Shown: positions 9,246 through 16,930 of the stretch, in pieces | Layout of the letters: every line of letters begins with the position of its first letter | Position numbering within the stretch: the stretch's first letter is position 1 | Translations under genes and position numbers: made by a program | The notes under the pieces: model-generated | Database searches by the model: none | The model's input: only the letters and a program-made list of their open reading frames with translations | Told to the model about the DNA's origin: nothing | Assembly: GCA_902780565.1 (NCBI GenBank) | Contig: CACZGD010000002.1 | Coordinates: 1-46,731 of the forward strand | Length of the DNA stretch: 46,731 bases | Source: Oscillospiraceae bacterium | GTDB lineage: Bacteria; Bacillota; Clostridia; Oscillospirales; Acutalibacteraceae | Direction of reading: 5' to 3'

Positions 9246-10286
9246 TCATTTCAGCGCGGTCCCGCCGAAGTAAAACAGCGCGACGGCGGCGGCGGAGCCG
9301 AGCAGGGTGACGAGGGAGAACACGACGCAGAGCTTTTTCTCGCTCCAGCCGCCGAGCTCGTAGTGGTGATGGATGGGCGCCATGCGGAACAGCTTTTTGC
9401 CGCGGTGCGTTTTGACGTAGACGATCTGCAGCACGTCCGAGCCGAACTCCGCGACGTAGATCACGCCGATGAACAAAATCGCCCACGGCGCGTCCAGCGC
9501 GTAAGCCATGGTGCAGACCATGCCGCCGAGGAACAGCGAGCCCACGTCCCCCATCATGACCTTGGCGGGGTTCCAGTTCCACATGAGATAGCCGACCAGC
9601 GCCCCGAACAGGGCGGAGGCGACGATGCCGACGCCGACGAATTTATAGAGCGCCGCGCAGACCGCAAAGCCGACGCAGATCACGCTCGTTACGCTGGCGC
9701 ACAGACCGTCCGCGCCATCCAGGAAGTTCGCGGCGTTCACGGTGCAGTAGATCGCGATCACGCCCACGACCCAGAACAGGATTTTGGAATCGATCACGCC
9801 GCCCGTATAATACGGCACGAACATGGAGGTATCCTGAAACGAAACGGAGGTCAGAAAGCCCGCGATACACAGAAGCTGCATCACCGTTTTCTGCAGCTCG
9901 GTCAGGCCGAGGTTCCGTTTTTTGACGACCTTGATATAGTCGTCGATGAAGCCGATCAGCGCGAAGCCGACGCTCATGGCGATGCCGGCGAAGATCTTGA
10001 CGTAACGCGCGTCCCGTCCGAACTCCCCTTCCCCGGCGACGAGATCCGTGCCGCGCGCGAACGCCGTGAGCAGCACGACCGCAAGACTCACCGCGAAGCC
10101 CGCGATGATCAGGAAGCCGCCCATGGTGGGCGTGCCCTGCTTCTTTTTATGCCAGGAGGGACCGATATCGAGGATCGTCTGCCCGAAATGCAGCCGACGC
10201 AGCCACGGGATCACAACAAAGCCCAGTAAAAACGAGACCGCGAAGCCCACCGTCACGCTCAATATCACAGCCATCCAGATTTTCAT
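9246..10286 (-). CDS. mraY: Phospho-N-acetylmuramoyl-pentapeptide-transferase MraY
   Basis: Integral membrane enzyme making lipid I from UDP-MurNAc-pentapeptide and undecaprenyl phosphate. The 346 residues have ten or so transmembrane segments and the family motifs GTPTMGGFLI, FIDDYIKVVKKRNLGL (aspartate pair), NAANFLDGADGL and GDVGSLFLGG, and the C-terminal APIHHHYELGGWSEKKLC histidine motif. ATG at 10286 with an AAGGAT site. It follows murE directly after a 146-bp gap rather than following murF, which is absent. Confidence 0.96.
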   Translation of the reverse strand: MKIWMAVILSVTVGFAVSFLLGFVVIPWLRRLHFGQTILDIGPSWHKKKQGTPTMGGFLIIAGFAVSLAVVLLTAFARGTDLVAGEGEFGRDARYVKIFAGIAMSVGFALIGFIDDYIKVVKKRNLGLTELQKTVMQLLCIAGFLTSVSFQDTSMFVPYYTGGVIDSKILFWVVGVIAIYCTVNAANFLDGADGLCASVTSVICVGFAVCAALYKFVGVGIVASALFGALVGYLMWNWNPAKVMMGDVGSLFLGGMVCTMAYALDAPWAILFIGVIYVAEFGSDVLQIVYVKTHRGKKLFRMAPIHHHYELGGWSEKKLCVVFSLVTLLGSAAAVALFYFGGTALK

Positions 10287-10432
10287 TTGACCAAATCCTT
10301 TCTTTTCGCGCCTGCCGCGGGAACCGGAGAATGCGCATTGTTACCGCCCGTCGGGTTGCGACCGCGGCATGAAGTTGACGAATAAGAATGATGTAATTAA
10401 TATTTTTTCCATTATATAAGGGCGTTATGCGC
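10287..10432. other. Intergenic gap where murF would usually lie
   Basis: This 146-bp stretch lies between murE and mraY. It becomes AT-rich near murE and holds no ORF with a ribosome site. I see no convincing hairpin terminator or well-spaced promoter. A TATAAT-like string near the murE stop lacks a matching -35. Confidence 0.5.
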
Positions 10433-11854
10433 TCATAGCGCGCGCACCGTTTCGAGATCCGAAAACGGGAGCTTTCTGTCCCCGACCGTCTGGGTCGTTT
10501 CGCTGCCCTTGCCCGCGATCAGCACCGTGTCGCCCGGCCGCGCCTTTTTCAGCGCCAGCGCGATGGCGCGCCCCCGGTCCGGCTCGCGGAACACGTTTTT
10601 GCGTCCACGCGCCCCGCCCGCGATCGCCGCGATGATGGCGTCGGGATCTTCGTGCCGCGGGTTATCGGACGTGAGGATCACCTCGTCCGCGAGGGAAGAA
10701 GCGACCCTGCCCATGATCGGGCGCTTGGTCCCGTCCCGGTCCCCGCCTGCGCCGAACACGGCGATCAGGCGCCCGTCGGACGCCGCCCGCAGGGCGGTGA
10801 GGATCGCCGACAGCGCCTCGGGCGTGTGCGCGAAATCGACGCACACCGTGACGCCGTTCTTTTGCAGGAGCTGCGCCCTGCCCGGGGGATTCGGCAGCGT
10901 TTCGACCAGCGGGAACAGCCGTTCGGGGTCCGCGCCCGCCAGCTCGCACGCCGCGAGCGCCGCCAATGCGTTATACACCGCGAACACGCCGGGGGTCGGG
11001 AGCTTCAGCGGGACGGCGGTTTTGCCGTTCAGGTACAGAAACGAGGTCGCAAAGCCCTGCTGCCGGATGTTCCGGGCGGAGAAATCGCTCAGGATCGCCC
11101 GGGTGGAGTAGAGGCAGGTCCTGCCCCTGTGCGCCTCCTGAAACAGCGGGGCGTAGGCGTCGTCCCCGTTGACGAGCATCGTGTCCGACAGCGTTGCCAG
11201 ACGGCTTTTCGCCTCCGCCAGCGCCCGGGGGGTGCGGTGATAATCCAAGTGATCGGTGCCGACGTTCGTGAGCACCCCGACGCGAAACGCCGCGCCGTGG
11301 ACCCGGTACTGCGAGAGCGCCATGGACGAGACCTCCGCCGCCATCGCCTTGCACCCGGCCTTGACCGCCCTTTCCAGCGCCCCGAAAAACAGGTCCGCGC
11401 CGGGCGTTGTGAAGCCGGTCGGGGAAAGGACGCCGTCGATCTCCACGCCCTCGGTGCCGATATAGGCGCATTTGACGCCGCTGCCGTTCAGCAGATGCCC
11501 GATATACCGGGCGGTGGTGGTCTTGCCGTTCGTGCCGGTCACGCCGATGAGCTTCAGCTTTTCGTCCGGCCGCCCGTGAAAGGCGGCGGCAAGACGGGAA
11601 TAGGAAAGGCGCACGTTTTCGACGGCGATCGCGTCCGGTCTGTCCGTGGGGATCTCGGTCAGGAAGCGCACCGCGCCGCGGGCGGCGGCAGCTTCGATCA
11701 GGGACGTGCCGCGCGTACGTTCGCCGTCGATGCACACGAACAGGGCGCCCGGCGACACGCGGTCCAGACAGTCCGTGACGTTCGCGATCTCGGTTTCGGT
11801 ATCGGTTTGGGTCGAGGGGATACCGGCCTCGTTGAGCAAGAAACGCAGATTCAA
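10433..11854 (-). CDS. murE: UDP-MurNAc-tripeptide synthetase MurE (meso-diaminopimelate type)
   Basis: Cytoplasmic ATP-dependent Mur ligase adding the third stem-peptide residue to UDP-MurNAc-L-Ala-D-Glu. The 473 residues contain the N-terminal UDP-binding domain, the ATP P-loop GVTGTNGKTTTARYIGHLL at about residue 110, the Mur core motif HTPEALSAIL, and SDNPRHEDPD at about residue 396. The DNPR motif indicates selection of meso-diaminopimelate rather than lysine, so the cell wall is predicted to be mDAP type. The start is TTG at 11854, with GGAGG 7 bases upstream. No ATG is well placed. Confidence 0.94.
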   Translation of the reverse strand: MNLRFLLNEAGIPSTQTDTETEIANVTDCLDRVSPGALFVCIDGERTRGTSLIEAAAARGAVRFLTEIPTDRPDAIAVENVRLSYSRLAAAFHGRPDEKLKLIGVTGTNGKTTTARYIGHLLNGSGVKCAYIGTEGVEIDGVLSPTGFTTPGADLFFGALERAVKAGCKAMAAEVSSMALSQYRVHGAAFRVGVLTNVGTDHLDYHRTPRALAEAKSRLATLSDTMLVNGDDAYAPLFQEAHRGRTCLYSTRAILSDFSARNIRQQGFATSFLYLNGKTAVPLKLPTPGVFAVYNALAALAACELAGADPERLFPLVETLPNPPGRAQLLQKNGVTVCVDFAHTPEALSAILTALRAASDGRLIAVFGAGGDRDGTKRPIMGRVASSLADEVILTSDNPRHEDPDAIIAAIAGGARGRKNVFREPDRGRAIALALKKARPGDTVLIAGKGSETTQTVGDRKLPFSDLETVRAL

Positions 11855-11906
11855 GGGATGACCTCCGAATTTGTATTTCTTTCTCCTTCACACCGTAATT
11901 TGTTCG

Positions 11907-14147
11907 TTAATCGTGGACGCCGCTGGTGGTACGGAACGAGACCGTGATCACCGCGCCGCTTTCGACGCTCGTGCCCTTGGCCACGTCCTGCTTATAGGCG
12001 ACGACCGTGTTTTCCATCGACGCGGAGCCGGAAATGCGGATGTTGAGCCCCGCCTCGATGGCGGCGTAGTTCGCCTGCGAGACCGTGAGCCCCTCGAAAT
12101 CCGGGACCTCGCTCATTTCCTTTTCGGCGTTGTTCTGCGTATACAGCACCACGACGCCGTTGACGGGCGTGATGACGCCTGCGTTCGGGACCTGCGAAAC
12201 GACGGTCTGCCCCTCGCCGACCACGCGCACGGTATATTCGTAGCCCTCTCTGCCGAGCGCCTCCTTCGCGTCCTCCACGCTCATGCCGCCGACGGAGGGC
12301 ACCGGCGCGGTCTTCACCGCGAATTCCCCGTCCCCGTAGGACGGCTCGACGCCGAGATAGGTGAGGGTCTTTTCGATGATCTCGCCCGCCACAGGCGCCG
12401 CGATGACACCGCCGGAGTAGTTTTCGCCCTGCGGCTCGTCGATGACGATGACCACGCTGATGCGCGGATTCGAGACCGGAGCGAAGCCCGCGAAGGAGCC
12501 GATGTAGGTCTGGTCCTTGGCGCCGATCTTTTCGGAGGTGCCGGTCTTGCCCGCGACGTGGTAGCCCGCCACGTAAGCGTTTTTACCGGTGCCGTCCTTG
12601 ACCACGTCCTCCATCCACGAGGCGACGGTCGCCGCCGTGCCGGGCGAGATGACCTGCCGCTTGACGGTGGGCTGCGTGACGGAGACCGGATTGCCCTCGC
12701 TGTCCAGGATCTTCGCGACGACGTAGGGCTGCATGAGCTTGCCGCCGTTGCCGATGGCCGAGACCGCCGTGACGATCTGCAGAGGCGTGACGTTGATGGA
12801 CTGCCCGAAGGAGGAGGACGCAAGGTCCGACATCGTGAAGGACACGGCGGGATCGTGATAGGTGACGCCGACGACGGGATTGCCCTCGCCCGGCAGGTCC
12901 ACGCCGGTCTTTTCGGCGAAGCCGAAGGCCTGGAAGTATTTGAAATAGAGCTCCTGCCCCATCATGCGGCCGACCGTGACCGAGAAGGTGTTGCAGGAAT
13001 TGACCAGCAGCGTGCGGGGCGTTTCGAGGCCGTGCCCCGTGGGATTGAAGTCCTTGATGGTACGGTCCCCGACCGTGATGGTACCCACGCAGTCATATGT
13101 GGTGTTCTCGTCGATCACACCCTCCTCGTAAGCGCCGGAGACCAGAAAGACCTTGAACACGGAGCCGGGATAATAGAAGTCCGCGATGCTCTTGTTCTTC
13201 CACTGCTCCATTCTTGCGGCGGCAACGGGGTCCGCCTTTTCGGCGTCCGTGCCGTTGAGCTCGAAGTAGTTCGTGAGCTGCGGATACAGCACGTTGAAGG
13301 GATCGTTGGGATCGTAGTCGGGCTTGTTCGCAAGACCGAGGATCGCGCCGGTCTGGGTATCCATCACAATGCCGTAGACGTTGCGCGCCTGCGTATCCTC
13401 CAGCGCCGTTTCCAGCGCGTTTTCCAGGATCGTCTGGATCTCGCCGTTGATCGTGAGCACCAGCGAGCTGCCCTGCCGCGCCTCATACGCCACCTCATAG
13501 GCGTTGTCCAGCTCAAGCTGATAGGAATCCTTCGCGGTAATGACGCGGCCGTTCGTGCCCGTCAGCGTTTTATCGTAGAGATATTCGAGGCCGTAAAGCC
13601 CGTTGCCGTCCGTGCCGGTGAAGCCGATCAGCGTGGACGCCATCGACGCGCCGGGATAATAGCGCTTGATGTCGGGGTCCGTGAAGATCACGTCGCCGAT
13701 CTCATTCTCGCGGACCCGCTCCTGCAGGGTGAGCTTATCCTGATATTCGATCTCGCCCTTGATCTTGAGATAGCCGTAGCCCGCGTTATCGTCGATCCGC
13801 CGCCCGAGGTCCACCACGTCCAGATCCAGCGTTTCGCTGAGGACGGACAGCACCTTCGTGCGGTTCTTTTCCGTCACCTTGCTGGGATTGATGTAGCACA
13901 TCCAGACGGACGCGCTTTGCGCCAGAACGTTCATGTTTGAATCGTAGATCGTGCCGCGCGCCGCGTTGATGGTCGTGTCGCTGAGCTGCTGCGCCTCCGC
14001 CTTCTCGCGGTATTCGTCCCCCTTGATGACCGTCAGGTATCCGATGCGGAAAAAGCAGGCGGAAAACGCGACCACGGCGATCAGGATCAGAATGATCACG
14101 CCGCGCTTGGCAGCCAGCCCCGTTGCGCGCATTTCGTCTTTTTTCAA
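11907..14147 (-). CDS. Class B penicillin-binding protein with two PASTA domains (FtsI/SpoVD type)
   Basis: Septal DD-transpeptidase. One N-terminal membrane anchor (about residues 12-35: GVIILILIAVVAFSACFF) is followed by the PBP dimerisation domain and the transpeptidase domain. Catalytic motifs are SVFK with Ser at about residue 329, SCN (LLVNSCNTFSV) and KTG (VAGKTGTSEK, Lys near 534). Two C-terminal PASTA domains follow (VPSVGGMSVEDAKEALG and VPDFEGLTVSQANYAAIEAG), as in SpoVD and PBP2X. I prefer the TTG start at 14147 because GGGGGAG lies 5 bases before it. The ATG at 14171 has no ribosome site. Whether it serves vegetative division or sporulation cannot be decided from sequence, but it is the only class B PBP in the cluster. 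Confidence 0.93.
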   Translation of the reverse strand: MKKDEMRATGLAAKRGVIILILIAVVAFSACFFRIGYLTVIKGDEYREKAEAQQLSDTTINAARGTIYDSNMNVLAQSASVWMCYINPSKVTEKNRTKVLSVLSETLDLDVVDLGRRIDDNAGYGYLKIKGEIEYQDKLTLQERVRENEIGDVIFTDPDIKRYYPGASMASTLIGFTGTDGNGLYGLEYLYDKTLTGTNGRVITAKDSYQLELDNAYEVAYEARQGSSLVLTINGEIQTILENALETALEDTQARNVYGIVMDTQTGAILGLANKPDYDPNDPFNVLYPQLTNYFELNGTDAEKADPVAAARMEQWKNKSIADFYYPGSVFKVFLVSGAYEEGVIDENTTYDCVGTITVGDRTIKDFNPTGHGLETPRTLLVNSCNTFSVTVGRMMGQELYFKYFQAFGFAEKTGVDLPGEGNPVVGVTYHDPAVSFTMSDLASSSFGQSINVTPLQIVTAVSAIGNGGKLMQPYVVAKILDSEGNPVSVTQPTVKRQVISPGTAATVASWMEDVVKDGTGKNAYVAGYHVAGKTGTSEKIGAKDQTYIGSFAGFAPVSNPRISVVIVIDEPQGENYSGGVIAAPVAGEIIEKTLTYLGVEPSYGDGEFAVKTAPVPSVGGMSVEDAKEALGREGYEYTVRVVGEGQTVVSQVPNAGVITPVNGVVVLYTQNNAEKEMSEVPDFEGLTVSQANYAAIEAGLNIRISGSASMENTVVAYKQDVAKGTSVESGAVITVSFRTTSGVHD

Positions 14148-14285
14148 GCGGACTCCCCCTTTTCTGTTCATTTATTTTTATTTTATAAAGGAAAGGGCGA
14201 AAAACGCTTCGCCCTGTTGTTCCCACGTATCTTATGCGTCGGCCGCCGCAAATATGCCCGCAGCCGAAAAAGGGCGGCCTGCCGG

Positions 14286-14780
14286 TCACCCGAAAATATT
14301 CCAGAAGCTGTTTTCCTCTTCGGAATAGATCACGCCCTCCTCCTCGGAGAGGTCGATATACTCGATCTGATAATTCTCAAGCTTGCGCATCCCCAGGATC
14401 TTGGTCGCGTACTCGTCCACCTCGCTGATGCTGACGTAATTGCTCAGCACGGAGTTCAGCCGCACGTTTTCGCTTTTCGCGATATTGATCTCGTTTTCGA
14501 CCTCGGTGATGCGCCGGTTGATTTCATACTTGCGCGCCCCCACGCCGATCTGCATGCAAAGCACCGAAAGCAGCACCGCGGCGATCACAAAGATCTTTAC
14601 GCCGCGCCGGAAGCTGACCCGGCTTTCCTGCTGCTGCTGACGCCGCGTTTTGGGCTTGACCTTCTTCAGAGGCCGGACCGCCGGCGCGGGCTCCTTTTTC
14701 GGCGCCGTGTTGGCGTGCGAAAGCGCGTGCTCTTCAAACGCGTCAAAGTCGTAACCGACGTTGTAATTTGTCGCCGCCAT
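14286..14780 (-). CDS. ftsL: FtsL/DivIC-like septum formation protein
   Basis: Small bitopic divisome protein of 164 residues. A charged, Gln-rich cytoplasmic part (about 75 residues with KTRRQQQQESR) precedes one transmembrane helix (GVKIFVIAAVLLSVLCMQIGV). After it comes a coiled-coil segment (EINRRITEVENEINIAKSENVRLNSVLS) ending in the typical VDEYATKILGMRKLE sequence, then an acidic tail. Position between rsmH and the class B PBP is the conserved place of ftsL. GGGGG lies 6 bases before the ATG. Primary sequence conservation of FtsL is low, so the name rests on architecture plus synteny. Confidence 0.88.
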   Translation of the reverse strand: MAATNYNVGYDFDAFEEHALSHANTAPKKEPAPAVRPLKKVKPKTRRQQQQESRVSFRRGVKIFVIAAVLLSVLCMQIGVGARKYEINRRITEVENEINIAKSENVRLNSVLSNYVSISEVDEYATKILGMRKLENYQIEYIDLSEEEGVIYSEEENSFWNIFG

Positions 14781-14833
14781 GTGTATCCCCCTATCGTCTT
14801 TCTTCTTGTTCCTCTATCTTCACGGAAGTCTCC

Positions 14834-15766
14834 TCAGGCTTCCTTCAGCTTTCTGATGCTGCGCAGACGCGCCGAGCGCGCCCTCGGATTTTCCTCCAGC
14901 TCCGCGTCCCCGGGACCGACGCCCCGGTTGGTCAGCTCCCCCGCCGGCGTTTTGCCGCAGGTGCAGACCGGGAAGAAGGAGGGGCAGGTGCAGCCCTGCG
15001 TCAACGAACGGAACGCGTTTTTCACGATCCGGTCCTCCAGCGAATGGAAGGTGATCACGGACAGGACGCCGCCGACCTTCAGCGAAGCGAACATCGCGTG
15101 CACGGCGTCGTCCAGAAACTGCAGCTCGCCGTTGACCTCGATGCGGATCGCCTGAAAGGTCCGCCTTGCCGGGTGGCCGCCCTCCCGCCGCATTTTCGCG
15201 GGGATCGCGGTTTTGACCAGCTCCGCGAGCTCCAGCGTCGTTTCGATCGGCTTCTTCTGCCGCTCGGCGACGATCCGCCGCGCGATGGACGGCGCGCATT
15301 TTTCCTCGCCGTAGGCGTACAGAATGCGCCGGAGGTCCGCTTCGTCGTAGGTGTTGACCACGTCGTACGCGCTTTTGCCTTCCTGACTCATGCGCATATC
15401 CAACGGCGCGTCCGCATGAAAAGAAAATCCCCGCCCGGGCGTGTCGAGCTGGTGAGAGCTGACGCCGAGATCCGCCAGGATCCCGTCAAAGCCCGCGGGC
15501 GCGTATTGCGCGCGGATCGCCTCGATCCGCAGGAAGTTTTCGTGAACGACCGTGACGTTCGGCTTGTCCGCAAAGCGCGCGGTCAGCGTTTCGATCGCGT
15601 CCGGGTCCCGGTCCACGGCGATCAGCCGCCCCGTTGTGAGACGCTGCGCGATCGCGGCGCTGTGTCCGCCGCCGCCCGCCGTGCAGTCCGCGTAAACGCC
15701 GTCCGGCCGGATTTCGAGCGAGTCGATCGTTTCCCGGAACAGGACGGGCACGTGCCTGAATTCCAT
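14834..15766 (-). CDS. rsmH: 16S rRNA (cytosine(1402)-N(4))-methyltransferase RsmH
   Basis: SAM-dependent methyltransferase modifying C1402 in the ribosomal decoding centre. The 310 residues begin MEFRHVPVLFRETIDSL. The SAM site is DCTAGGGGHSAAI at about residue 27, and FDGILADLGVSSHQLD, RRTFQAIRIEVNGEL and SVITFHSLEDRIVKNAFR follow, all characteristic of MraW/RsmH. The ATG at 15766 with AAAGGGCGG upstream is preferred to the in-frame upstream Met, which overlaps mraZ. It is 16 bp from the mraZ stop, as in most dcw clusters. Confidence 0.96.
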   Translation of the reverse strand: MEFRHVPVLFRETIDSLEIRPDGVYADCTAGGGGHSAAIAQRLTTGRLIAVDRDPDAIETLTARFADKPNVTVVHENFLRIEAIRAQYAPAGFDGILADLGVSSHQLDTPGRGFSFHADAPLDMRMSQEGKSAYDVVNTYDEADLRRILYAYGEEKCAPSIARRIVAERQKKPIETTLELAELVKTAIPAKMRREGGHPARRTFQAIRIEVNGELQFLDDAVHAMFASLKVGGVLSVITFHSLEDRIVKNAFRSLTQGCTCPSFFPVCTCGKTPAGELTNRGVGPGDAELEENPRARSARLRSIRKLKEA

Positions 15767-15782
15767 ATCGGTCCGCCCTTTC

Positions 15783-16205
15783 TCAGAACGAGATCTCGGG
15801 ATACGCGTCGAAGCCGAGCGCTGCCTTGTCGCCGACGCTGGCCTCATACGCCGCCTTATCCCACACCTCGATGCGGTTGCCGGCGCCGAGCACCACCACG
15901 TCGTCCTTGAGCGAGGCGTGCTCGATGCAGTCCGCCGGGACGACCAGCCGCCCGCTTCGGTCCAGCGACGCGGGAGACGCGTCCGAATAAAAGCGACGGA
16001 CCATCTGCCGCCCGGCGTCCGTTTTGGTCATGGCAGCCAAAGGCGCGGTGATCTGCTCGAAGGTGGGCATATCATAAATGAAAAGGCAGCCCTCGTTCGC
16101 CTTGAACAGGATGATCTCGCTGCCGAGGGGCTCGCGGAAGCGGGATGGCAGGATGATGCGGTTCGACGCGTCCAGCGTATAGAAATATTCACCGAAGTAC
16201 GCCAT
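15783..16205 (-). CDS. mraZ: Transcriptional regulator MraZ
   Basis: AbrB-like DNA-binding protein that forms a ring and represses its own dcw operon in the bacteria studied. The 140 residues contain two SpoVT/AbrB-type halves: YTLDASNRIILPSRFREPLG near the N-terminus and SLDRSGRLVVPADCIEHASL in the middle, each with the conserved D-x-x-G/N-R hairpin. The ATG at 16205 has GGAAGGAGG upstream. The in-frame upstream Met at 16238 has no support. It is first in the cluster, directly behind a strong promoter. Confidence 0.95.
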   Translation of the reverse strand: MAYFGEYFYTLDASNRIILPSRFREPLGSEIILFKANEGCLFIYDMPTFEQITAPLAAMTKTDAGRQMVRRFYSDASPASLDRSGRLVVPADCIEHASLKDDVVVLGAGNRIEVWDKAAYEASVGDKAALGFDAYPEISF

Positions 16206-16287
16206 TTCGCTCCGCCTCCTTCCGCATTTGCTCTCCATTTAGCTACATCCATGTGCAGATTTATGGATTTTCTCGGCATTTCTCTCC
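16203..16287 (-). promoter_or_regulatory. Three GGAGNG-(N)AAATG repeats in the mraZ leader (possible MraZ sites)
   Basis: On the minus strand GGAGAGAAATG (16277-16287), GGAGAGCAAATG (16225-16236) and GGAGCGAAATG (16203-16213, overlapping the mraZ start) recur. MraZ is known to bind short G-rich direct repeats just upstream of its gene, so these are candidate operators. The exact known consensus (TGGGN repeats) is not matched. Confidence 0.3.
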
Positions 16288-16299
16288 GTTGTGAACCTT

Positions 16300-16328
16300 A
16301 TTATAAAACAACACAACAGAAAATGCAA
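16300..16328 (-). promoter_or_regulatory. Sigma-A-like promoter of the dcw operon
   Basis: Minus strand TTGCAT (16323-16328), 17-bp spacer, TATAAT (16300-16305). A start near 16293 would give an 88-base leader to mraZ. No other comparably good promoter is seen until ftsZ, so mraZ through ftsQ is probably one transcription unit. Confidence 0.75.
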
Positions 16329-16656
16329 TAGGTTTTACGTAAAAAATATAAAAATTTTCCGGCAAAAAAGACAGGTCGGCGCGCGCCTTCCGGGCGTCGG
16401 TCCCCGGCGCGGAAACAGGTCCGGCAGCGCCCTCAGGACGCGCCCGGACGCGCCGCCGGGGACGGTTTTTTTCGCCGAAAAAAATTTTTCAAAAATTTTT
16501 TGAAATTAAGTTTTATTTAAGCTATTGACAGTATACTGTGAAACGTAGACAGCGGAAACGCCGTCACCTGAAACTGATTGCTACCTCGTTTTTCTTCATA
16601 AATTATCTCCTCAAGCAAACGCGCCGGGCACTCCCCGGCGCGTTTGCTTGTTATGC
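16329..16656. other. Intergenic region with strong hairpins and no recognised gene
   Basis: About 330 bp between the mraZ promoter and the terminator at 16657-16689. It contains GC-rich imperfect repeats (16375-16460), an AT-rich run with alternating A and T tracts (16468-16525) and a perfect 12-bp palindrome ACAGTATACTGT at 16528-16539. A 7-bp stem with a GAAA loop lies at 16548-16565 (plus-strand sense, one A.C mismatch), and a perfect 17-bp stem at 16612-16650 with a 5-base loop. The last is not followed by a U-run on either strand, so it is not a classical terminator. See the tiny ORF at 16564-16599. Confidence 0.6.
16564..16599 (-). CDS. Possible 11-residue leader-type ORF
   Basis: On the minus strand AGGAG sits exactly 7 bases before ATG, and the ORF reads MKKNEVAISFR then TGA. 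The ribosome site lies immediately 3' of a perfect 17-bp hairpin (16612-16650). No downstream gene on this strand is close enough for classical attenuation; mraZ starts 360 bp further with its own promoter. It could be a regulatory peptide, a remnant of the 5' end of a lost gene, or chance. Confidence 0.3.
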   Translation of the reverse strand: MKKNEVAISFR

Positions 16657-16689
16657 AAAAAAAGACCGGGAGGGGCGATCCTCCCGGTC
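16657..16689 (-). terminator. Rho-independent terminator after the GH27/zinc-ribbon pair
   Basis: Ten-base-pair perfect stem (GACCGGGAGG with CCTCCCGGTC, 6-base loop) followed on the minus strand by seven U residues. It lies 8 bp beyond the stop at 16697. Confidence 0.9.
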
Positions 16690-16696
16690 TCATCCG

Positions 16697-16930
16697 TTAT
16701 TCTGCGTCAGTTTCCCACGGCGGCTCGCCCTGCCCCTCGGCGGGGAACAGGGTGCAGCCCGTGCGGCGGTAATTGCGGATCATGCGCAGCGCCGTTTCCC
16801 GCGGCATGCCGAAATAGGCGGCAAGGCAGCGCATGCACGTTTTGGGCTCGGCGCCGCGGTTGACGAGCTTTTTATAGAAGCCCGCGTCCCACACGTCCAG
16901 TTCCTTGCCGCAGGACTCGCAACGCGTCAT
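16697..16930 (-). CDS. Small zinc-ribbon-like protein coupled to alpha-galactosidase
   Basis: A 77-residue protein starting MTRCESCGKELDVWDAGFYKK. Two Cys pairs (CESC near residue 4 and CMRC near 31) form a probable zinc knuckle, followed by a short helical segment (ETALRMIRNYRRTG) and an acidic, Pro-rich end. The start codon overlaps the stop of the upstream alpha-galactosidase (ATGA), so translation is probably coupled. No known family name is recognised. The size and Cys spacing resemble small Firmicutes regulatory or adaptor zinc ribbons. Function unknown. Confidence 0.75.
   Translation of the reverse strand: MTRCESCGKELDVWDAGFYKKLVNRGAEPKTCMRCLAAYFGMPRETALRMIRNYRRTGCTLFPAEGQGEPPWETDAE

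Noticed and set aside
16612..16650. Perfect 17-bp hairpin as a terminator
   Set aside because: Neither strand has a U-run directly after the stem; the neighbouring hairpin at 16657-16689 is the terminator.
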